Program-made: the position numbers and the translations under genes
Part shown: positions 16,078 through 25,784 of the stretch, one piece after another
Layout of the letters: each line of letters opens with the position of its first letter
Numbering within the stretch: position 1 is the first letter of the stretch
NCBI GenBank assembly: GCA_945928575.1
Contig: CAMENP010000004.1
Span: 1 to 64,000, forward strand
From: an uncultured Butyrivibrio sp.
GTDB lineage: Bacteria > Bacillota > Clostridia > Lachnospirales > Lachnospiraceae
Direction: 5' to 3'
Length of the DNA stretch: 64,000 nucleotides
The notes under the pieces: generated by a model
What the model was told of the DNA's origin: nothing
Databases searched by the model: none
The model's input: only the letters and a program-made list of their open reading frames with translations

Positions 16078-17445
16078 TTAATTTACTATATCGTCATCTT
16101 TAACTGTTGTATGATCAAGAACAATATGGTCGTATTTGGCAAGACTATATTCACGTCCTTTGGTAACGATACTGTATTCTTTATTTTTATCAATTACATT
16201 TACGGCTTTAAATACGGCGTAACCTTTGTTAACGCAATATACACCGTCAAGTTCCGCCATTGTTCCTACCACAAAGATTTCATCCGAATCTGCTATATGA
16301 AGTATATCTCCTATTTTAAAGTCATCGGTTGAAATGTAATAGTAATCTTCATCGGCATAATATATATCAGGTGTTACATTCACATATGAAACCTGTCCCT
16401 GTTCATCGTAGGACTCTTTAATCATGCTTCCGCTTGTGAACATGCATGATTTAGGAATTTTGTATGCATTGGAACTTAAGATGGCGCTGTTAGGTATCTT
16501 GAGCCCGTGAACCTGTCCCTTGGCTACCTCTACATCGACAAAACGTTTGTCGGCAAAATTAGCCATATATCTTGACAGTGTAAGTTTGCCGTAATATGCT
16601 TCGCCCTGATTGATAACTTCGATGCCGGCAGTGCAGCTTATGTCGTCATCAACAAAGCGTATATTAATGGTCTTCTGGTCACTGAATGCATTGGCCTCGG
16701 TTTCGTTAAGTTTAATATAGATATTCCATTTGTCACTGTTGATGCGTTTGAAAATGGCATCTCCCTTATTGGTAATTGAGACATTCTGTAATGAGGTTGA
16801 CTTATAATCAGTGTAATTAAAGATAGAATCACTTAAGTCATTCTCACTGAAATTCTCATATCCGTCTATGGAATATACAATTATCCCGCTTGTGTCCGTG
16901 GTTATTTTATGGAAAAAACCATCATCCTGCGTATCCGTTACGAAATCATCAAGGCTGTCCACAATATTGTCAGACTGAAACTCAAAAATGCTTCCCGAAA
17001 TTGAATCGGAGTAATTATATGTATCATAAAAAGTATCGTTGCTGTAACCGGATGTCAATGAGCTTAACTTTGCTCTTATCTGTGCAAGTGCTTCTTTGGA
17101 AAGTGTCTTATCGGCTTCTTCGTTAATGCGGTCATATACACGTCCGGTCTCATCCACAGAACATATTACAGTTCCGAGTCCGGCCTTATGTCCGCTTTTG
17201 AGAAAATAATTGACAGAACCCGAATAATCTGATTTTACAACTGTCTCGTCCCTTACAATAAATCCCTGGTAGGTATCTTCGGATGCTAATGAACCGTCAA
17301 CAACCTCATATATAATAGTTTTCTTGGATGCTGCATAAATAATTACGGATATAAGCATATATATAAATATAACAGCAAAAATACATATACCAACATTAAG
17401 AGTCGGCCTTCTTCTGAATTTACGAACGTTGTTATATCTCGCCAT
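16078..17445 (-). CDS. HlyD-like membrane protein of the sepF cluster
   Basis: A 455-residue protein with a basic N-terminus (MARYNNVRKFRRRP), one membrane segment (about 17-38) and a large extracellular part. Beta-rich barrel-sandwich elements of the HlyD type are visible (YQGFIVRDETVVKSDYSGSV, SGHKAGLGTVICSV). From family knowledge such proteins head the yggS-sepF cluster in Lachnospiraceae; the function is not known and no transporter partner is adjacent. It is 15 bp from yggS and probably co-transcribed with it. Confidence 0.75.
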   Translation of the reverse strand: MARYNNVRKFRRRPTLNVGICIFAVIFIYMLISVIIYAASKKTIIYEVVDGSLASEDTYQGFIVRDETVVKSDYSGSVNYFLKSGHKAGLGTVICSVDETGRVYDRINEEADKTLSKEALAQIRAKLSSLTSGYSNDTFYDTYNYSDSISGSIFEFQSDNIVDSLDDFVTDTQDDGFFHKITTDTSGIIVYSIDGYENFSENDLSDSIFNYTDYKSTSLQNVSITNKGDAIFKRINSDKWNIYIKLNETEANAFSDQKTINIRFVDDDISCTAGIEVINQGEAYYGKLTLSRYMANFADKRFVDVEVAKGQVHGLKIPNSAILSSNAYKIPKSCMFTSGSMIKESYDEQGQVSYVNVTPDIYYADEDYYYISTDDFKIGDILHIADSDEIFVVGTMAELDGVYCVNKGYAVFKAVNVIDKNKEYSIVTKGREYSLAKYDHIVLDHTTVKDDDIVN

Positions 17446-17590
17446 TCTATGCTCCTTTCAATCCATACTTCTAAAATTATATCATTATTTTCAAAAAAAT
17501 ACCATTATATTTTATGTGTAAAAAGAAAAAGATATTAATGAAATATAAAATCGGTTCTGAAATATCGGACCGGATTAAGGAGGTTGCCAT

Positions 17591-17803
17591 ATGGATTCAA
17601 GAGGATTTGACTATACTGCACTTGTTCTTACAATAATAGGAGCCATAAACTGGGGACTTATAGGTTTCTTTAAGTTTGACCTGGTTGCTTTTGTTTTCGG
17701 GGACATGTCTGTTATATCGAGAATTATATATGCTATCGTAGGAATTGCCGGTCTTTATCTTATAAGCGTATTTGGCAGAATTCGCGGATTCGGTCAGGAT
17801 TAA
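17591..17803 (+). CDS. DUF378 small membrane protein
   Basis: A 70-residue protein with two membrane helices (about 9-30 and 42-62). GAINWGLIGFFKFDLVAFVFG is the hallmark of DUF378 (quoted span trimmed to the family core), whose function is unknown. AAGGAGGTTGCCAT precedes the ATG. It is a lone + strand gene within a - strand block, divergent from the HlyD-like gene and convergent with dacF, with its own terminator. Confidence 0.88.
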   Translation: MDSRGFDYTALVLTIIGAINWGLIGFFKFDLVAFVFGDMSVISRIIYAIVGIAGLYLISVFGRIRGFGQD

Positions 17804-17815
17804 AAGACATAATAA

Positions 17816-17857
17816 AAAGGGTGTAAAATTCAGATGATACTGAATCTTACACCCTTT
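17816..17857. terminator. two-way terminator between DUF378 gene and dacF
   Basis: AAAGGGTGTAA (17816-17826) pairs with TTACACCCTTT (17847-17857), and the inner ATTCAG/CTGAAT continues the stem. A-run and T-run flanks allow termination from both sides. Confidence 0.88.
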
Positions 17858-17860
17858 AAA

Positions 17861-18856
17861 TTATTTATTTGTATCAGATGTCGGTATCAGGCTCATAAGG
17901 TAATCCAGATCATCATATACGGTATCGAGTGAATCTGAACGCATGATAACCATAATATAACGATGTCCTCCGGATTCAGCCAACATGACATAACTTCGCT
18001 TGGCAACTTCGGTAAATCCTGATTTGCCGCCAATGACTTTGATGTTTTCAGGGGCTTTGCGCTCGCCGTTAACATACCTGTTGGTGTTGTTGTAGGTACA
18101 TGCTATCGTATATTCACCGTAAGCTGTCTTACGCGTAAATGAACTGTTGTACTGCTTGGTCGAAATTACATCAATAAATTCATCATATTTGATAGCTTCG
18201 TTAAAAATAAGATACATATCATATGCGGTTGAATAATGATTGTCATCATATAAACCGTGTGGATTAACGAAGTGTGATTCGGTTGCACCGAGTTCAAGTG
18301 CTTCTTTGTTCATCAGGTCAGCAAAATCCGATAAGTTATCGGATGCAAATAATGCAAGTGCCGCCGCCGCATCATTACCTGACATCATCAGCGCACCATG
18401 GATGACGACATCAAACGGTATGGTATCTCCCATTCTGAAGTCGCACATAACGACATTGTCTTCGGTAATAAGCACTTCATCTCCTATTTTGCGGGATGAT
18501 TTGGAATCACCGTATTTAAGCGCAAGAAGCGAAGTGAGTATTTTTGTTGTACTTGCCGGATACTCTTTCTTGTGAACATTTTTCTGGAAAAGTACACTGC
18601 CGTTTGTAGCATCCACAAGGATTGCGGCTTCTGAATTAACTTTATCGCTTCCTTCTGAATTAGGCGCATCGGCAGCAACAACTCCTATTCCCGATGCAAA
18701 ACCTTTTGCATATGTTATAGGAGAATCCGAGATGGTATTTACTGCCGGATCAGCTTCCGGTGAGTAATAATTTAATATTGAGGATCCTTTGCCGCAGCTG
18801 CACATCAGCATTGCAACGGCTATGAATCCTACAATAAATCTGATTTTTCTTTTCAT
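17861..18856 (-). CDS. dacF: D-alanyl-D-alanine carboxypeptidase, probable lipoprotein
   Basis: A 331-residue low-molecular-weight penicillin-binding protein that trims the stem-peptide D-Ala. The three active-site motifs are present: STTK at 102-105, SGN at 159-161 and KSG in VIGGKSGFTEVA. The N-terminus (MKRKIRFIVGFIAVAMLMCS then C21) looks like a lipoprotein signal ending at Cys21, unlike the usual signal peptide plus C-terminal anchor of DacA. It lies at the distal end of the rodA-min cluster. The dacF symbol is by similarity of type and is not certain. Confidence 0.9.
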   Translation of the reverse strand: MKRKIRFIVGFIAVAMLMCSCGKGSSILNYYSPEADPAVNTISDSPITYAKGFASGIGVVAADAPNSEGSDKVNSEAAILVDATNGSVLFQKNVHKKEYPASTTKILTSLLALKYGDSKSSRKIGDEVLITEDNVVMCDFRMGDTIPFDVVIHGALMMSGNDAAAALALFASDNLSDFADLMNKEALELGATESHFVNPHGLYDDNHYSTAYDMYLIFNEAIKYDEFIDVISTKQYNSSFTRKTAYGEYTIACTYNNTNRYVNGERKAPENIKVIGGKSGFTEVAKRSYVMLAESGGHRYIMVIMRSDSLDTVYDDLDYLMSLIPTSDTNK

Positions 18857-18879
18857 GGTATATACAGATTTCCTTTATA

Positions 18880-19275
18880 TTATTTTAGTATTTCACGCCA
18901 GTCAAGGTCGCCTCTGTCAAGCGATTTGATAAGCAGTTCCGCGGTCGCGAGATTAGTCGCAAGCGGAATATTATGAATATCACACAACCTGAATATATTG
19001 GCGGTGTCCGGCTCATGTGAGCGCGGCGTTAAAGGATCCCGCAAGAATATAACGAGGTCAATTTCGTTGGTTTCTATCTGGGAGCCGAGCTGCTGCTCTC
19101 CTCCGAGCGGTCCGGCAAGATATTTGTGCACATTAAGATTGGCAACTTCTTCTATAAGTCTTCCGGTTGTGCCTGTAGCATATAATTCATGTTTATTGAG
19201 AATTCCTCTGTATGCAATGCAGAAGTTCTGCATAAGCTTTTTCTTGGAATCATGTGCGATTAAACCTATGTTCAT
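18880..19275 (-). CDS. mgsA: methylglyoxal synthase
   Basis: Converts dihydroxyacetone phosphate to methylglyoxal and phosphate, a bypass that relieves sugar-phosphate stress. The 131-residue protein begins [15 protein letters not shown] and has [22 protein letters not shown] and the catalytic-Asp region [17 protein letters not shown] 19275 is chosen over an in-frame upstream start because AGGAGG precedes it and the family starts there. That start lies 26 bases inside the end of rodA, so translation is probably coupled to cell-wall synthesis genes. Confidence 0.95.
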   Translation of the reverse strand: MNIGLIAHDSKKKLMQNFCIAYRGILNKHELYATGTTGRLIEEVANLNVHKYLAGPLGGEQQLGSQIETNEIDLVIFLRDPLTPRSHEPDTANIFRLCDIHNIPLATNLATAELLIKSLDRGDLDWREILK

Positions 19276-20416
19276 TGTTAACCTCCTCCAACATAGCTTT
19301 TTTCCTGAAACGTACATTGAGTACGAGTCCTATTCCGGAATACATGGCAACAAGTGAACTTAATCCGTAACTTACAAACGGTAACGGAATACCTGTATTA
19401 GGCAGAAGTTCGGTTGCAACACCGATATTGATAAACGTCTGGAAGAAAATGACCGCGGCAACACCAAAGCAGATCAGACGCCCGGCCATATCCGGAGCTC
19501 TTGCACCGGTAATCATACATTCAACAGCTATAAGAGCCAGCAGACCGATAATAACTACACACCCAATAAATCCAAGTTCTTCACCCACGATTGCAAATAT
19601 AAAGTCTGTCTGAGGCTCCGGAATATTATTACCGTTCTTGACAGAATCGGTACTGTCGTTGTACAAACCTTTTCCGGATAACTTTCCGGAACCGATTGCC
19701 ATTGCGGAATTATCCTGCTGAAGACGTTCGTCATCATATTCTTCCGGATTAAGGAAAGCCATAATTCTTTTGTACTGGTATTCTTTGACAAGCAGATTTT
19801 TTGGAGGCGGAACCGCTTCAATGTAAATGATCGCGGCAGCCGCTATCGGAACCAGCACTGCTAGTATAATACCGAATTTTTTGTAACTGAAACCACCTAT
19901 AAAAAGATTAGTGACAAAAAGCATAATCATTAAAAGTGTGGTTGACAAGTCAGGTTCTGCAAGTATAAGAACCAGTGGGATGGCGCTTACCAGAGCTACA
20001 ATAAGAAATGTCTTCCATTTCTTAAGTATATCCGGATTCCGGCCAATCAACCATGACCAGAAAAGTATCATCAATATTTTGGCAAATTCAGATGGCTGTA
20101 CACTTATCGTTTCAGTTATCCTGAACCATCTTGTGGCTCCGTTTACGTTCTTACCGCCTATCAGGACAGCGGCGAGTATCGCAATGCATGCCGCGTATAT
20201 TACCCAGTGCAGCTTCAGAAGCAGATTGTAATCTATTATCATAATTAACAGCATAAGCACAGTGCTTGCCGCCATTCCGATAATCTGCTTGTTCTGGTAG
20301 CTGCCACCCGGAACCGCACTGCCGATTACGACAATTCCGATACCTGTAAGCAGCCACACAAGTAAAATCAGTCTGATATTGACATACTTTAATTTAAAAT
20401 GAAAGTTCTTAAACAT
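19250..20416 (-). CDS. rodA: RodA-type peptidoglycan glycosyltransferase (SEDS)
   Basis: A 388-residue polytopic SEDS protein that polymerises glycan strands with PBP2 in elongation. Hydrophobic helices run through the length. [17 protein letters not shown] and the C-terminal [18 protein letters not shown] match FtsW/RodA signatures. Proximity to mreBCD and PBP2 points to RodA rather than FtsW. It lies 14 bp after minE, so the order is minD-minE-rodA-mgsA. Confidence 0.94.
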   Translation of the reverse strand: MFKNFHFKLKYVNIRLILLVWLLTGIGIVVIGSAVPGGSYQNKQIIGMAASTVLMLLIMIIDYNLLLKLHWVIYAACIAILAAVLIGGKNVNGATRWFRITETISVQPSEFAKILMILFWSWLIGRNPDILKKWKTFLIVALVSAIPLVLILAEPDLSTTLLMIMLFVTNLFIGGFSYKKFGIILAVLVPIAAAAIIYIEAVPPPKNLLVKEYQYKRIMAFLNPEEYDDERLQQDNSAMAIGSGKLSGKGLYNDSTDSVKNGNNIPEPQTDFIFAIVGEELGFIGCVVIIGLLALIAVECMITGARAPDMAGRLICFGVAAVIFFQTFINIGVATELLPNTGIPLPFVSYGLSSLVAMYSGIGLVLNVRFRKKAMLEEVNNEHRFNRT

Positions 20417-20430
20417 AATAAAACCCGATT

Positions 20431-20709
20431 TTATTTAGTACTTCTGTTCTTCATGTCCTTAATCGGAATATTCGCAGAAAGTGCCGGTACCATTCCGTTA
20501 TTGGAATCCGACTCTGTCTGTGTAATCTGGATATCAAGTCCGTCAGTATCGATAATCATGTATTTTGATATAACGTTGATGATATCATTCTTGATAAGTT
20601 CCATGACATCAGGTGAACAATTAGCCCTGTCTGATACGAGAAGGAGCTTTAACCTGTCTTTGGCAACATCGCCTGAATTTTTCTTCTTGAATAAATCAAA
20701 CAGTCCCAT
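20431..20709 (-). CDS. minE: cell division topological specificity factor MinE
   Basis: A 92-residue protein that drives MinD oscillation. The N-terminal MGLFDLFKKK is the membrane-targeting sequence, and the following VAKDRLKLLLVSDRANCSP is the anti-MinCD helix region typical of MinE. The C-terminal topological domain completes it. Firmicutes with MinE rather than relying on DivIVA alone are mostly Clostridia. It is 14 bp downstream of minD. Confidence 0.94.
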   Translation of the reverse strand: MGLFDLFKKKNSGDVAKDRLKLLLVSDRANCSPDVMELIKNDIINVISKYMIIDTDGLDIQITQTESDSNNGMVPALSANIPIKDMKNRSTK

Positions 20710-20723
20710 GATGATGCCTCCTT

Positions 20724-21515
20724 TTAGTTTTTCTTAAACAAACCGGCAAGCTTGGACCAGAAACTGCTCTTACCGCTCAAGTCAAGTAAAGGCACTTCCT
20801 CACCAAGTATTCTCTTGCAGATGTTCATATATGCCTTTCCGGCAAGTGCATCCGAACCAACGAGCGGTTCACCGTTGTTGGTGGAAATTACGATATTCTC
20901 GTCATCAGGCACGGCACCGATAAGATTAATCGAAAGGATGTCAACAACATCATCAAGTGACATCATATCGCCCTTCTTAACCATATCCATTCTGATTCTG
21001 TTAACGATTAGATCGGTTCTCTTAATTTCATTAGCTTCAAGGAGACCTATAATTCTGTCGGCATCCCTTATCGCCGATACTTCAGGGGTGGTAACCACAA
21101 GTGCTCTGTCAGCACCTGCAATTGCATTCTTAAATCCCTGTTCAATACCTGCAGGACAGTCAAGAATTATGTAATCAAACTCTTCTCTCAGCTCATCAAT
21201 AAGCTTCTTCATCTGTTCCGGTGTAACCGATGTCTTGTCTCTTGTCTGTGCAGACGGAAGAAGGTAAAGGTTAGGATAACGCTTGTCCTTGATAAGTGCC
21301 TGTTTGATACGGCAGTTACCCTCTACTACGTCAACGAGGTTATAGACGATTCTGTTCTCAAGGCCCATAACAACGTCGAGATTTCTAAGACCTATATCTG
21401 TATCTATAAGTACAACTTTTTTATTCAGCTTGGCAAGGCCCGTGCCGACATTGGCTGAAGTCGTGGTCTTACCTACGCCGCCTTTTCCTGATGTTACTAC
21501 AATTACTTCACTCAT
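20724..21515 (-). CDS. minD: septum site-determining ATPase MinD
   Basis: A 263-residue ParA-type ATPase positioning the septum. The deviant Walker A SGKGGVGKTTTSANVG is at the N-terminus, VVLIDTDIGLRNLDVVMGLE follows, and the C-terminus ends in an amphipathic membrane helix (FWSKLAGLFKKN). GGAGGAGTTCAA precedes ATG 21515. A promoter is visible 60-90 bp upstream, separating minD-minE-rodA-mgsA-dacF from the minC-PBP2 part. Confidence 0.97.
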   Translation of the reverse strand: MSEVIVVTSGKGGVGKTTTSANVGTGLAKLNKKVVLIDTDIGLRNLDVVMGLENRIVYNLVDVVEGNCRIKQALIKDKRYPNLYLLPSAQTRDKTSVTPEQMKKLIDELREEFDYIILDCPAGIEQGFKNAIAGADRALVVTTPEVSAIRDADRIIGLLEANEIKRTDLIVNRIRMDMVKKGDMMSLDDVVDILSINLIGAVPDDENIVISTNNGEPLVGSDALAGKAYMNICKRILGEEVPLLDLSGKSSFWSKLAGLFKKN

Positions 21516-21574
21516 TTGAACTCCTCCGTGTTAGATTCTTATAGTGAATGGTTTTAAATAAATCCATATCTTAC

Positions 21575-21603
21575 ATTATGCCGTTTTTTTGTTCCTAAAT
21601 CAA
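21575..21603 (-). promoter_or_regulatory. promoter ahead of minD
   Basis: On the - strand, TTGATT (21603-21598), a 17-bp spacer and CATAAT (21580-21575), each one or two bases from consensus, in the 116-bp gap between minC and minD. Confidence 0.65.
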
Positions 21604-21631
21604 CATAATTTTGTAAATTATTATAAAAAAA

Positions 21632-22303
21632 TTATAATCTTATGTCGCCAAGAGTGTCTTTGTCCAGCTTTTCAATATAAATATTGCCATCTTCGACAAA
21701 TGCAATCATGGCATCTTTGCTGAGTGCCTTGTTTTTGCGTGCTGAGTCATTGCTTCGGGCAATTGTGTCACCTATGCGTATCTGAATCGGTGCCATCTCA
21801 AGTGCGACTACAAACGAGTCTTCATTACCGCCGGCACCTGCATATATATTACCTTTGAGTGCTCCGAGTATTATGACATTACCTTTGGCAATAACTTTTG
21901 CGCCCGGATTGACGTCACCGAGAACTATCAGACTGCTGTCGGATTCAAGCATCTGGCCTGAACGCAGGGTTCCTTTGTAAAACTGGCCTGTATGTGACGA
22001 TAATTCTTCAAGCTTGTCTTCCACTGCCTTTTTGAAATATTTCTCACGAAGCTCATCGTTATCTATTACACATACAATATTAAGGTCGGAATTCTCGGAT
22101 ATTATATCTAAGCATTCCCGCTCTTCTTTAGGACTGAGCTTACGGCCTTCAAATGATACAGCCATATTGGCTTTGTCAAAAAATTTGGCTGCGCTCTTAA
22201 ACTTTTCAAGTAAATTTACTTTAAGTTCGTCAAACGGAACAGAGTCATCCATGACGACGACTATACCGTATTTATTTCCTTTTATAACGACAGAGTTGTT
22301 CAT
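21632..22303 (-). CDS. minC: septum site-determining protein MinC
   Basis: A 223-residue FtsZ inhibitor. The N-terminal FtsZ-binding domain spans about 1-105, and the C-terminal beta-helix domain (about 110-205) contains LRSGQMLESDSSLIVLGDVN, AKVIAKGNVIILGALKGN and YAGAGGNEDSFVVAL, matching MinC. AGGAGGTAGCAC precedes the ATG. It follows PBP2 by 33 bp, so it may be transcribed with the mre operon while minD has its own promoter. Confidence 0.94.
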   Translation of the reverse strand: MNNSVVIKGNKYGIVVVMDDSVPFDELKVNLLEKFKSAAKFFDKANMAVSFEGRKLSPKEERECLDIISENSDLNIVCVIDNDELREKYFKKAVEDKLEELSSHTGQFYKGTLRSGQMLESDSSLIVLGDVNPGAKVIAKGNVIILGALKGNIYAGAGGNEDSFVVALEMAPIQIRIGDTIARSNDSARKNKALSKDAMIAFVEDGNIYIEKLDKDTLGDIRL

Positions 22304-22336
22304 TATGTGCTACCTCCTTTCGATTAGGATTTATGA

Positions 22337-25255
22337 CTATTCGGTGATATCAAATCCACCGGATGTGTTAAATATGATTGATGACGGAAGTTCGTAATCA
22401 TAATATGATGCCATGGCATAATAAGCCATTACACCGGCATGCGTTGCGGAATGTCCGTAAGGTATCATTACTGCTGTTGCAAGCTCTGCATTACCGTCAT
22501 CGTCGGTTGAATACATAATATAGCAGGCATGGTCGCCACGCGTCTTATCTTCCTGTGCCGTACCTGATTTACCGTAGATGGTTACCGGAAGGTTGCTTGT
22601 AAGTGGATTCATGACACCTTCCGTGATAACTCGTTTCATACCGTTGCGTACCGTTGTCCAGATTGAAGGATCAATATCAACCGTATTTGCAACCGTAGGA
22701 TCTATGAATTGTACATTGCTTCCGTCGGAATCCGATATGCGGCTTACAATTGATGAATTGTATACTGTACCGAAATTGGCAAGCGTTGATACATATCTTG
22801 CAAGATTCAACGAAGTATATGCATTGGTACCCTGGCCGATCGCAGATGCAACGGCATTGTAATCGGATATCTGCGGCGTTGATTCAGGAAGCTGGATACC
22901 TGTTTTGGTACCAAGTCCCAGAAGCTCGGCATATTTCTTTTCTCTTGAAAGACCATATTCAAAACTCATCTCTCCACCCGGGGTAAAACACAGCCTGTAA
23001 CCGATTTCGCAGAAATATTCGTTACACGAGTGTTCAAGTGCGGATTCTGTATTTACCGAGCCGTGTTTGCCGGGATGAACCCAACATTTGATGTTTGGCG
23101 TTATTTTGTCATATATACCATCACAATATACAGTATCATTAGGTGTAATAACACCCTCGGCAAGTCCCGCAACCGCTATAAGCGGTTTAAAGGTAGAACC
23201 GGGAGCAATCTTGGTCTGTGTCGCTCTGTTTACAAGCGGAGTCGATTTGTCATTTAACAGTTTGTTGTAATAATCGGCATCAATTGAACCCGAAAAATAG
23301 TTAATATCGTAACTCGGATAACTTACCATGGCAAGAATTGATCCACTGTTGGGATCTTCAACGACACACGAACCGGAACACGGATCAAGTGCAAGCTGTG
23401 CCGGAGTTATGTCAAGGTTGGCTATTTTGGCTTCAAGGAAGTCAAATGTTGAACCGCCGTTTACGATATTTACATATTCGCTTTCCGTGTATTCAACAGC
23501 ACCCTGTTCCATAAGTATCAGGCATACCTCACGGCCTGATAAAATATGGTTGTCAATAAGGTATTCATAAATAAGTTTATCAAAATCAGTGCTTTTGGCA
23601 ATAGCATCTGAGGCGTAATCTATTACACTTGCAAGGACTTCTTCGGTAGTCGGATAATCAGAACTTATGTCAAGGTTATATATATTAACCCATTGATTAT
23701 TAATGGCACCTTCAAGATATTGTCTCAGTGAGATGCTTCCGGCTGCCCATTGCTTGGATAAATCATCCGAAGCGGATATTTTATCGCTGTTAAGAATGCC
23801 GTCATCTATTAAAATCCTTCTGACCAGCTTAAGGTATGACTTCATGTCATCGGTCTGTGCACCGTATGATGTATCACCGCTTGCAAGATCAGCATTTATC
23901 GCTGCAAGTACCGTGTTCTTCTGCGTTGAAAACAAAGAGTATGTTGTCTGTGCCGCTGCTGTATCCGATGATGCAATTTTATCAATGTCGATTACATTAT
24001 TATTTATAAGTGCAAAATATACATCTTTGATTGGAATAAGTATCTGTCCGTCATCTTTAAAAGGTGAATCCGACTGGGTAAGATATGATACAACTATTTC
24101 CGCCAGTCTTCTTTCGAGGAGTTTATATACTTTCTCCTGCAAATCAATATCAATTGTAAGATATACATCTTTGCCGGCGACAGCTTCCACTTCGTTCGTG
24201 ACTTCAAGTATGCGTCCTACATTATCTACAAGCATGGTACGGGTACCCTTTGTTCCGGAAAGAGTGGTCTCGTATTGCTGCTCTATGCCGGATTTGCCGA
24301 CTACATCTGTCGCGTCATATGAACTGTCAACGGTCTGAAGTTCTTCTAACTGATCAGAACTTACTTTGCCGGTGTAACCGATAATATGTGCGATATATTC
24401 ACTGTAATTATATTTTCTTACGGTGTCCTCTTCTATGGATACACCTGTAAGGATATCTTTATTTTCAAGTATGGCAGCCATAGTATGCTCATTTACATTG
24501 CTTGACACTGTAAATGAAAGGTAACGTTTATAAGAGTTGGCTGCAAGATTATATCTGACATAAGCTATCTTCATTGCCGTTATATCATCATATATATTAA
24601 GGGAATCATAATCCGTAAGTTTGAATTTCGGATTCTTCGCCTGTTTGGCAGCTTCTGTTTCCTTAAGCTCTTCCACATCTTCCTTGGTATATATTTTGTA
24701 ACGGTTACGCAGAACCTTGGCTGCAGCCGCCGGAGTGGAGTTACGTTCATCATCGGTAAGTTTGGATATTGCAGATCGTCCGTACATATCACGGAGAAAA
24801 CGTAAAAGTGCATTATCAGATACAGTGTAATAATATCCGGATTCATTGCATGCAAGTCCGAAATCATAGTCAACGCTGTCTCCGTTTTCCTCTATGATCT
24901 CAATCATTTTTGCGATCACGGCATTGACGGAAGCGTTTTTAACAGCTGTCGATGTGTAAGTTCCGCTATCTTCTATTACAACAGAGTAAGCTAATTCACT
25001 ATAAGCCAGGAGTTTGCCGTTGGTATCATATATATTGCCGCGGGTACCTGTAGTAGTGACGGTTTTCTCTGCTTTCATAATATAAGAATCGGTATAATCA
25101 TCACCATGGACTATCTGCATATTAAAAAGCTTGATTATAAGAATTGCAAAAAGAACGGCACCTGCCGCAGCGAACGGAACCATTCTTGATGTAAATATTT
25201 TCTTGAGTATATATCCTAAATCCTTAAAAAAATCAGCCAGCTGTTCTTTTAACAT
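22337..25255 (-). CDS. mrdA: elongation transpeptidase PBP2 (class B) with large insertion
   Basis: A 972-residue transpeptidase crosslinking peptidoglycan with RodA. One membrane helix (about 27-46) is followed by the dimerisation region (TRGNIYDTNGKLLAYSE, 71-87). Active-site motifs are STFK (687-690), SCN (743-745) and KSG (896-898). Most class B PBPs are 600-750 residues; here about 240 residues (roughly 390-628) lie between TIDIDLQEKVYKLLE and VVEDPNSGSILAMVSYPSYD, where the family normally has only a short link. The start lies 23 bases inside mreD, with AGAAAGG ahead of it. Confidence 0.94.
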   Translation of the reverse strand: MLKEQLADFFKDLGYILKKIFTSRMVPFAAAGAVLFAILIIKLFNMQIVHGDDYTDSYIMKAEKTVTTTGTRGNIYDTNGKLLAYSELAYSVVIEDSGTYTSTAVKNASVNAVIAKMIEIIEENGDSVDYDFGLACNESGYYYTVSDNALLRFLRDMYGRSAISKLTDDERNSTPAAAAKVLRNRYKIYTKEDVEELKETEAAKQAKNPKFKLTDYDSLNIYDDITAMKIAYVRYNLAANSYKRYLSFTVSSNVNEHTMAAILENKDILTGVSIEEDTVRKYNYSEYIAHIIGYTGKVSSDQLEELQTVDSSYDATDVVGKSGIEQQYETTLSGTKGTRTMLVDNVGRILEVTNEVEAVAGKDVYLTIDIDLQEKVYKLLERRLAEIVVSYLTQSDSPFKDDGQILIPIKDVYFALINNNVIDIDKIASSDTAAAQTTYSLFSTQKNTVLAAINADLASGDTSYGAQTDDMKSYLKLVRRILIDDGILNSDKISASDDLSKQWAAGSISLRQYLEGAINNQWVNIYNLDISSDYPTTEEVLASVIDYASDAIAKSTDFDKLIYEYLIDNHILSGREVCLILMEQGAVEYTESEYVNIVNGGSTFDFLEAKIANLDITPAQLALDPCSGSCVVEDPNSGSILAMVSYPSYDINYFSGSIDADYYNKLLNDKSTPLVNRATQTKIAPGSTFKPLIAVAGLAEGVITPNDTVYCDGIYDKITPNIKCWVHPGKHGSVNTESALEHSCNEYFCEIGYRLCFTPGGEMSFEYGLSREKKYAELLGLGTKTGIQLPESTPQISDYNAVASAIGQGTNAYTSLNLARYVSTLANFGTVYNSSIVSRISDSDGSNVQFIDPTVANTVDIDPSIWTTVRNGMKRVITEGVMNPLTSNLPVTIYGKSGTAQEDKTRGDHACYIMYSTDDDGNAELATAVMIPYGHSATHAGVMAYYAMASYYDYELPSSIIFNTSGGFDITE

Positions 25256-25769
25256 TTTTTGCCTTTCTCTTTTTATCGATCAAATCGAGTTTCCTGTTGA
25301 TGTAATATACAAAAATATATGCAAAAATTGTAACCACAACAGTATATATGGTCTCCGGCATAATTACAGTGGATATGTAATATGCCAGATTAAGTCTGTT
25401 TCTCATAAGATATGTTACAAAATAGTATATAAGTCCGTATGAGAAATCGCACATGGCGACCAGACTTATCGGAAGTAACATTTGTTCTTTGGTATATTCC
25501 TTGTAAAACATACCGTTATAATATCCTGCAAGCAGATAAAGGAGAGGCGTGAACCCTATCATTCCTCCACTCATGATATCAATTAACATTCCTCCGGCAA
25601 ATCCCGTGATCATTCCTGACTTACGGCCGCGCATAAAACCGACAATGCATGTAAACATCAGCATAAGATTCGGAGCCACTCCGGCCACGAGCAAAGCGCT
25701 TTTAAAAACAGTGCATTGAAGGACATATAATACAATTATTGACACAAAACTAATTATAAATCGTCTCAA
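25233..25769 (-). CDS. mreD: rod shape-determining protein MreD
   Basis: A 178-residue membrane protein with about five to six hydrophobic helices and a basic C-terminus (NRKLDLIDKKRKAKNVKR). MreD sequences are poorly conserved; the call rests on topology, the segment PNLMLMFTCIVGFMRGRKSG and position between mreC and PBP2. It links MreB and MreC in the elongasome. Its end overlaps the PBP2 start by 23 bases. Confidence 0.9.
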   Translation of the reverse strand: MRRFIISFVSIIVLYVLQCTVFKSALLVAGVAPNLMLMFTCIVGFMRGRKSGMITGFAGGMLIDIMSGGMIGFTPLLYLLAGYYNGMFYKEYTKEQMLLPISLVAMCDFSYGLIYYFVTYLMRNRLNLAYYISTVIMPETIYTVVVTIFAYIFVYYINRKLDLIDKKRKAKNVKRTAG

Positions 25770-25784
25770 AACAAACCTCGCTAA

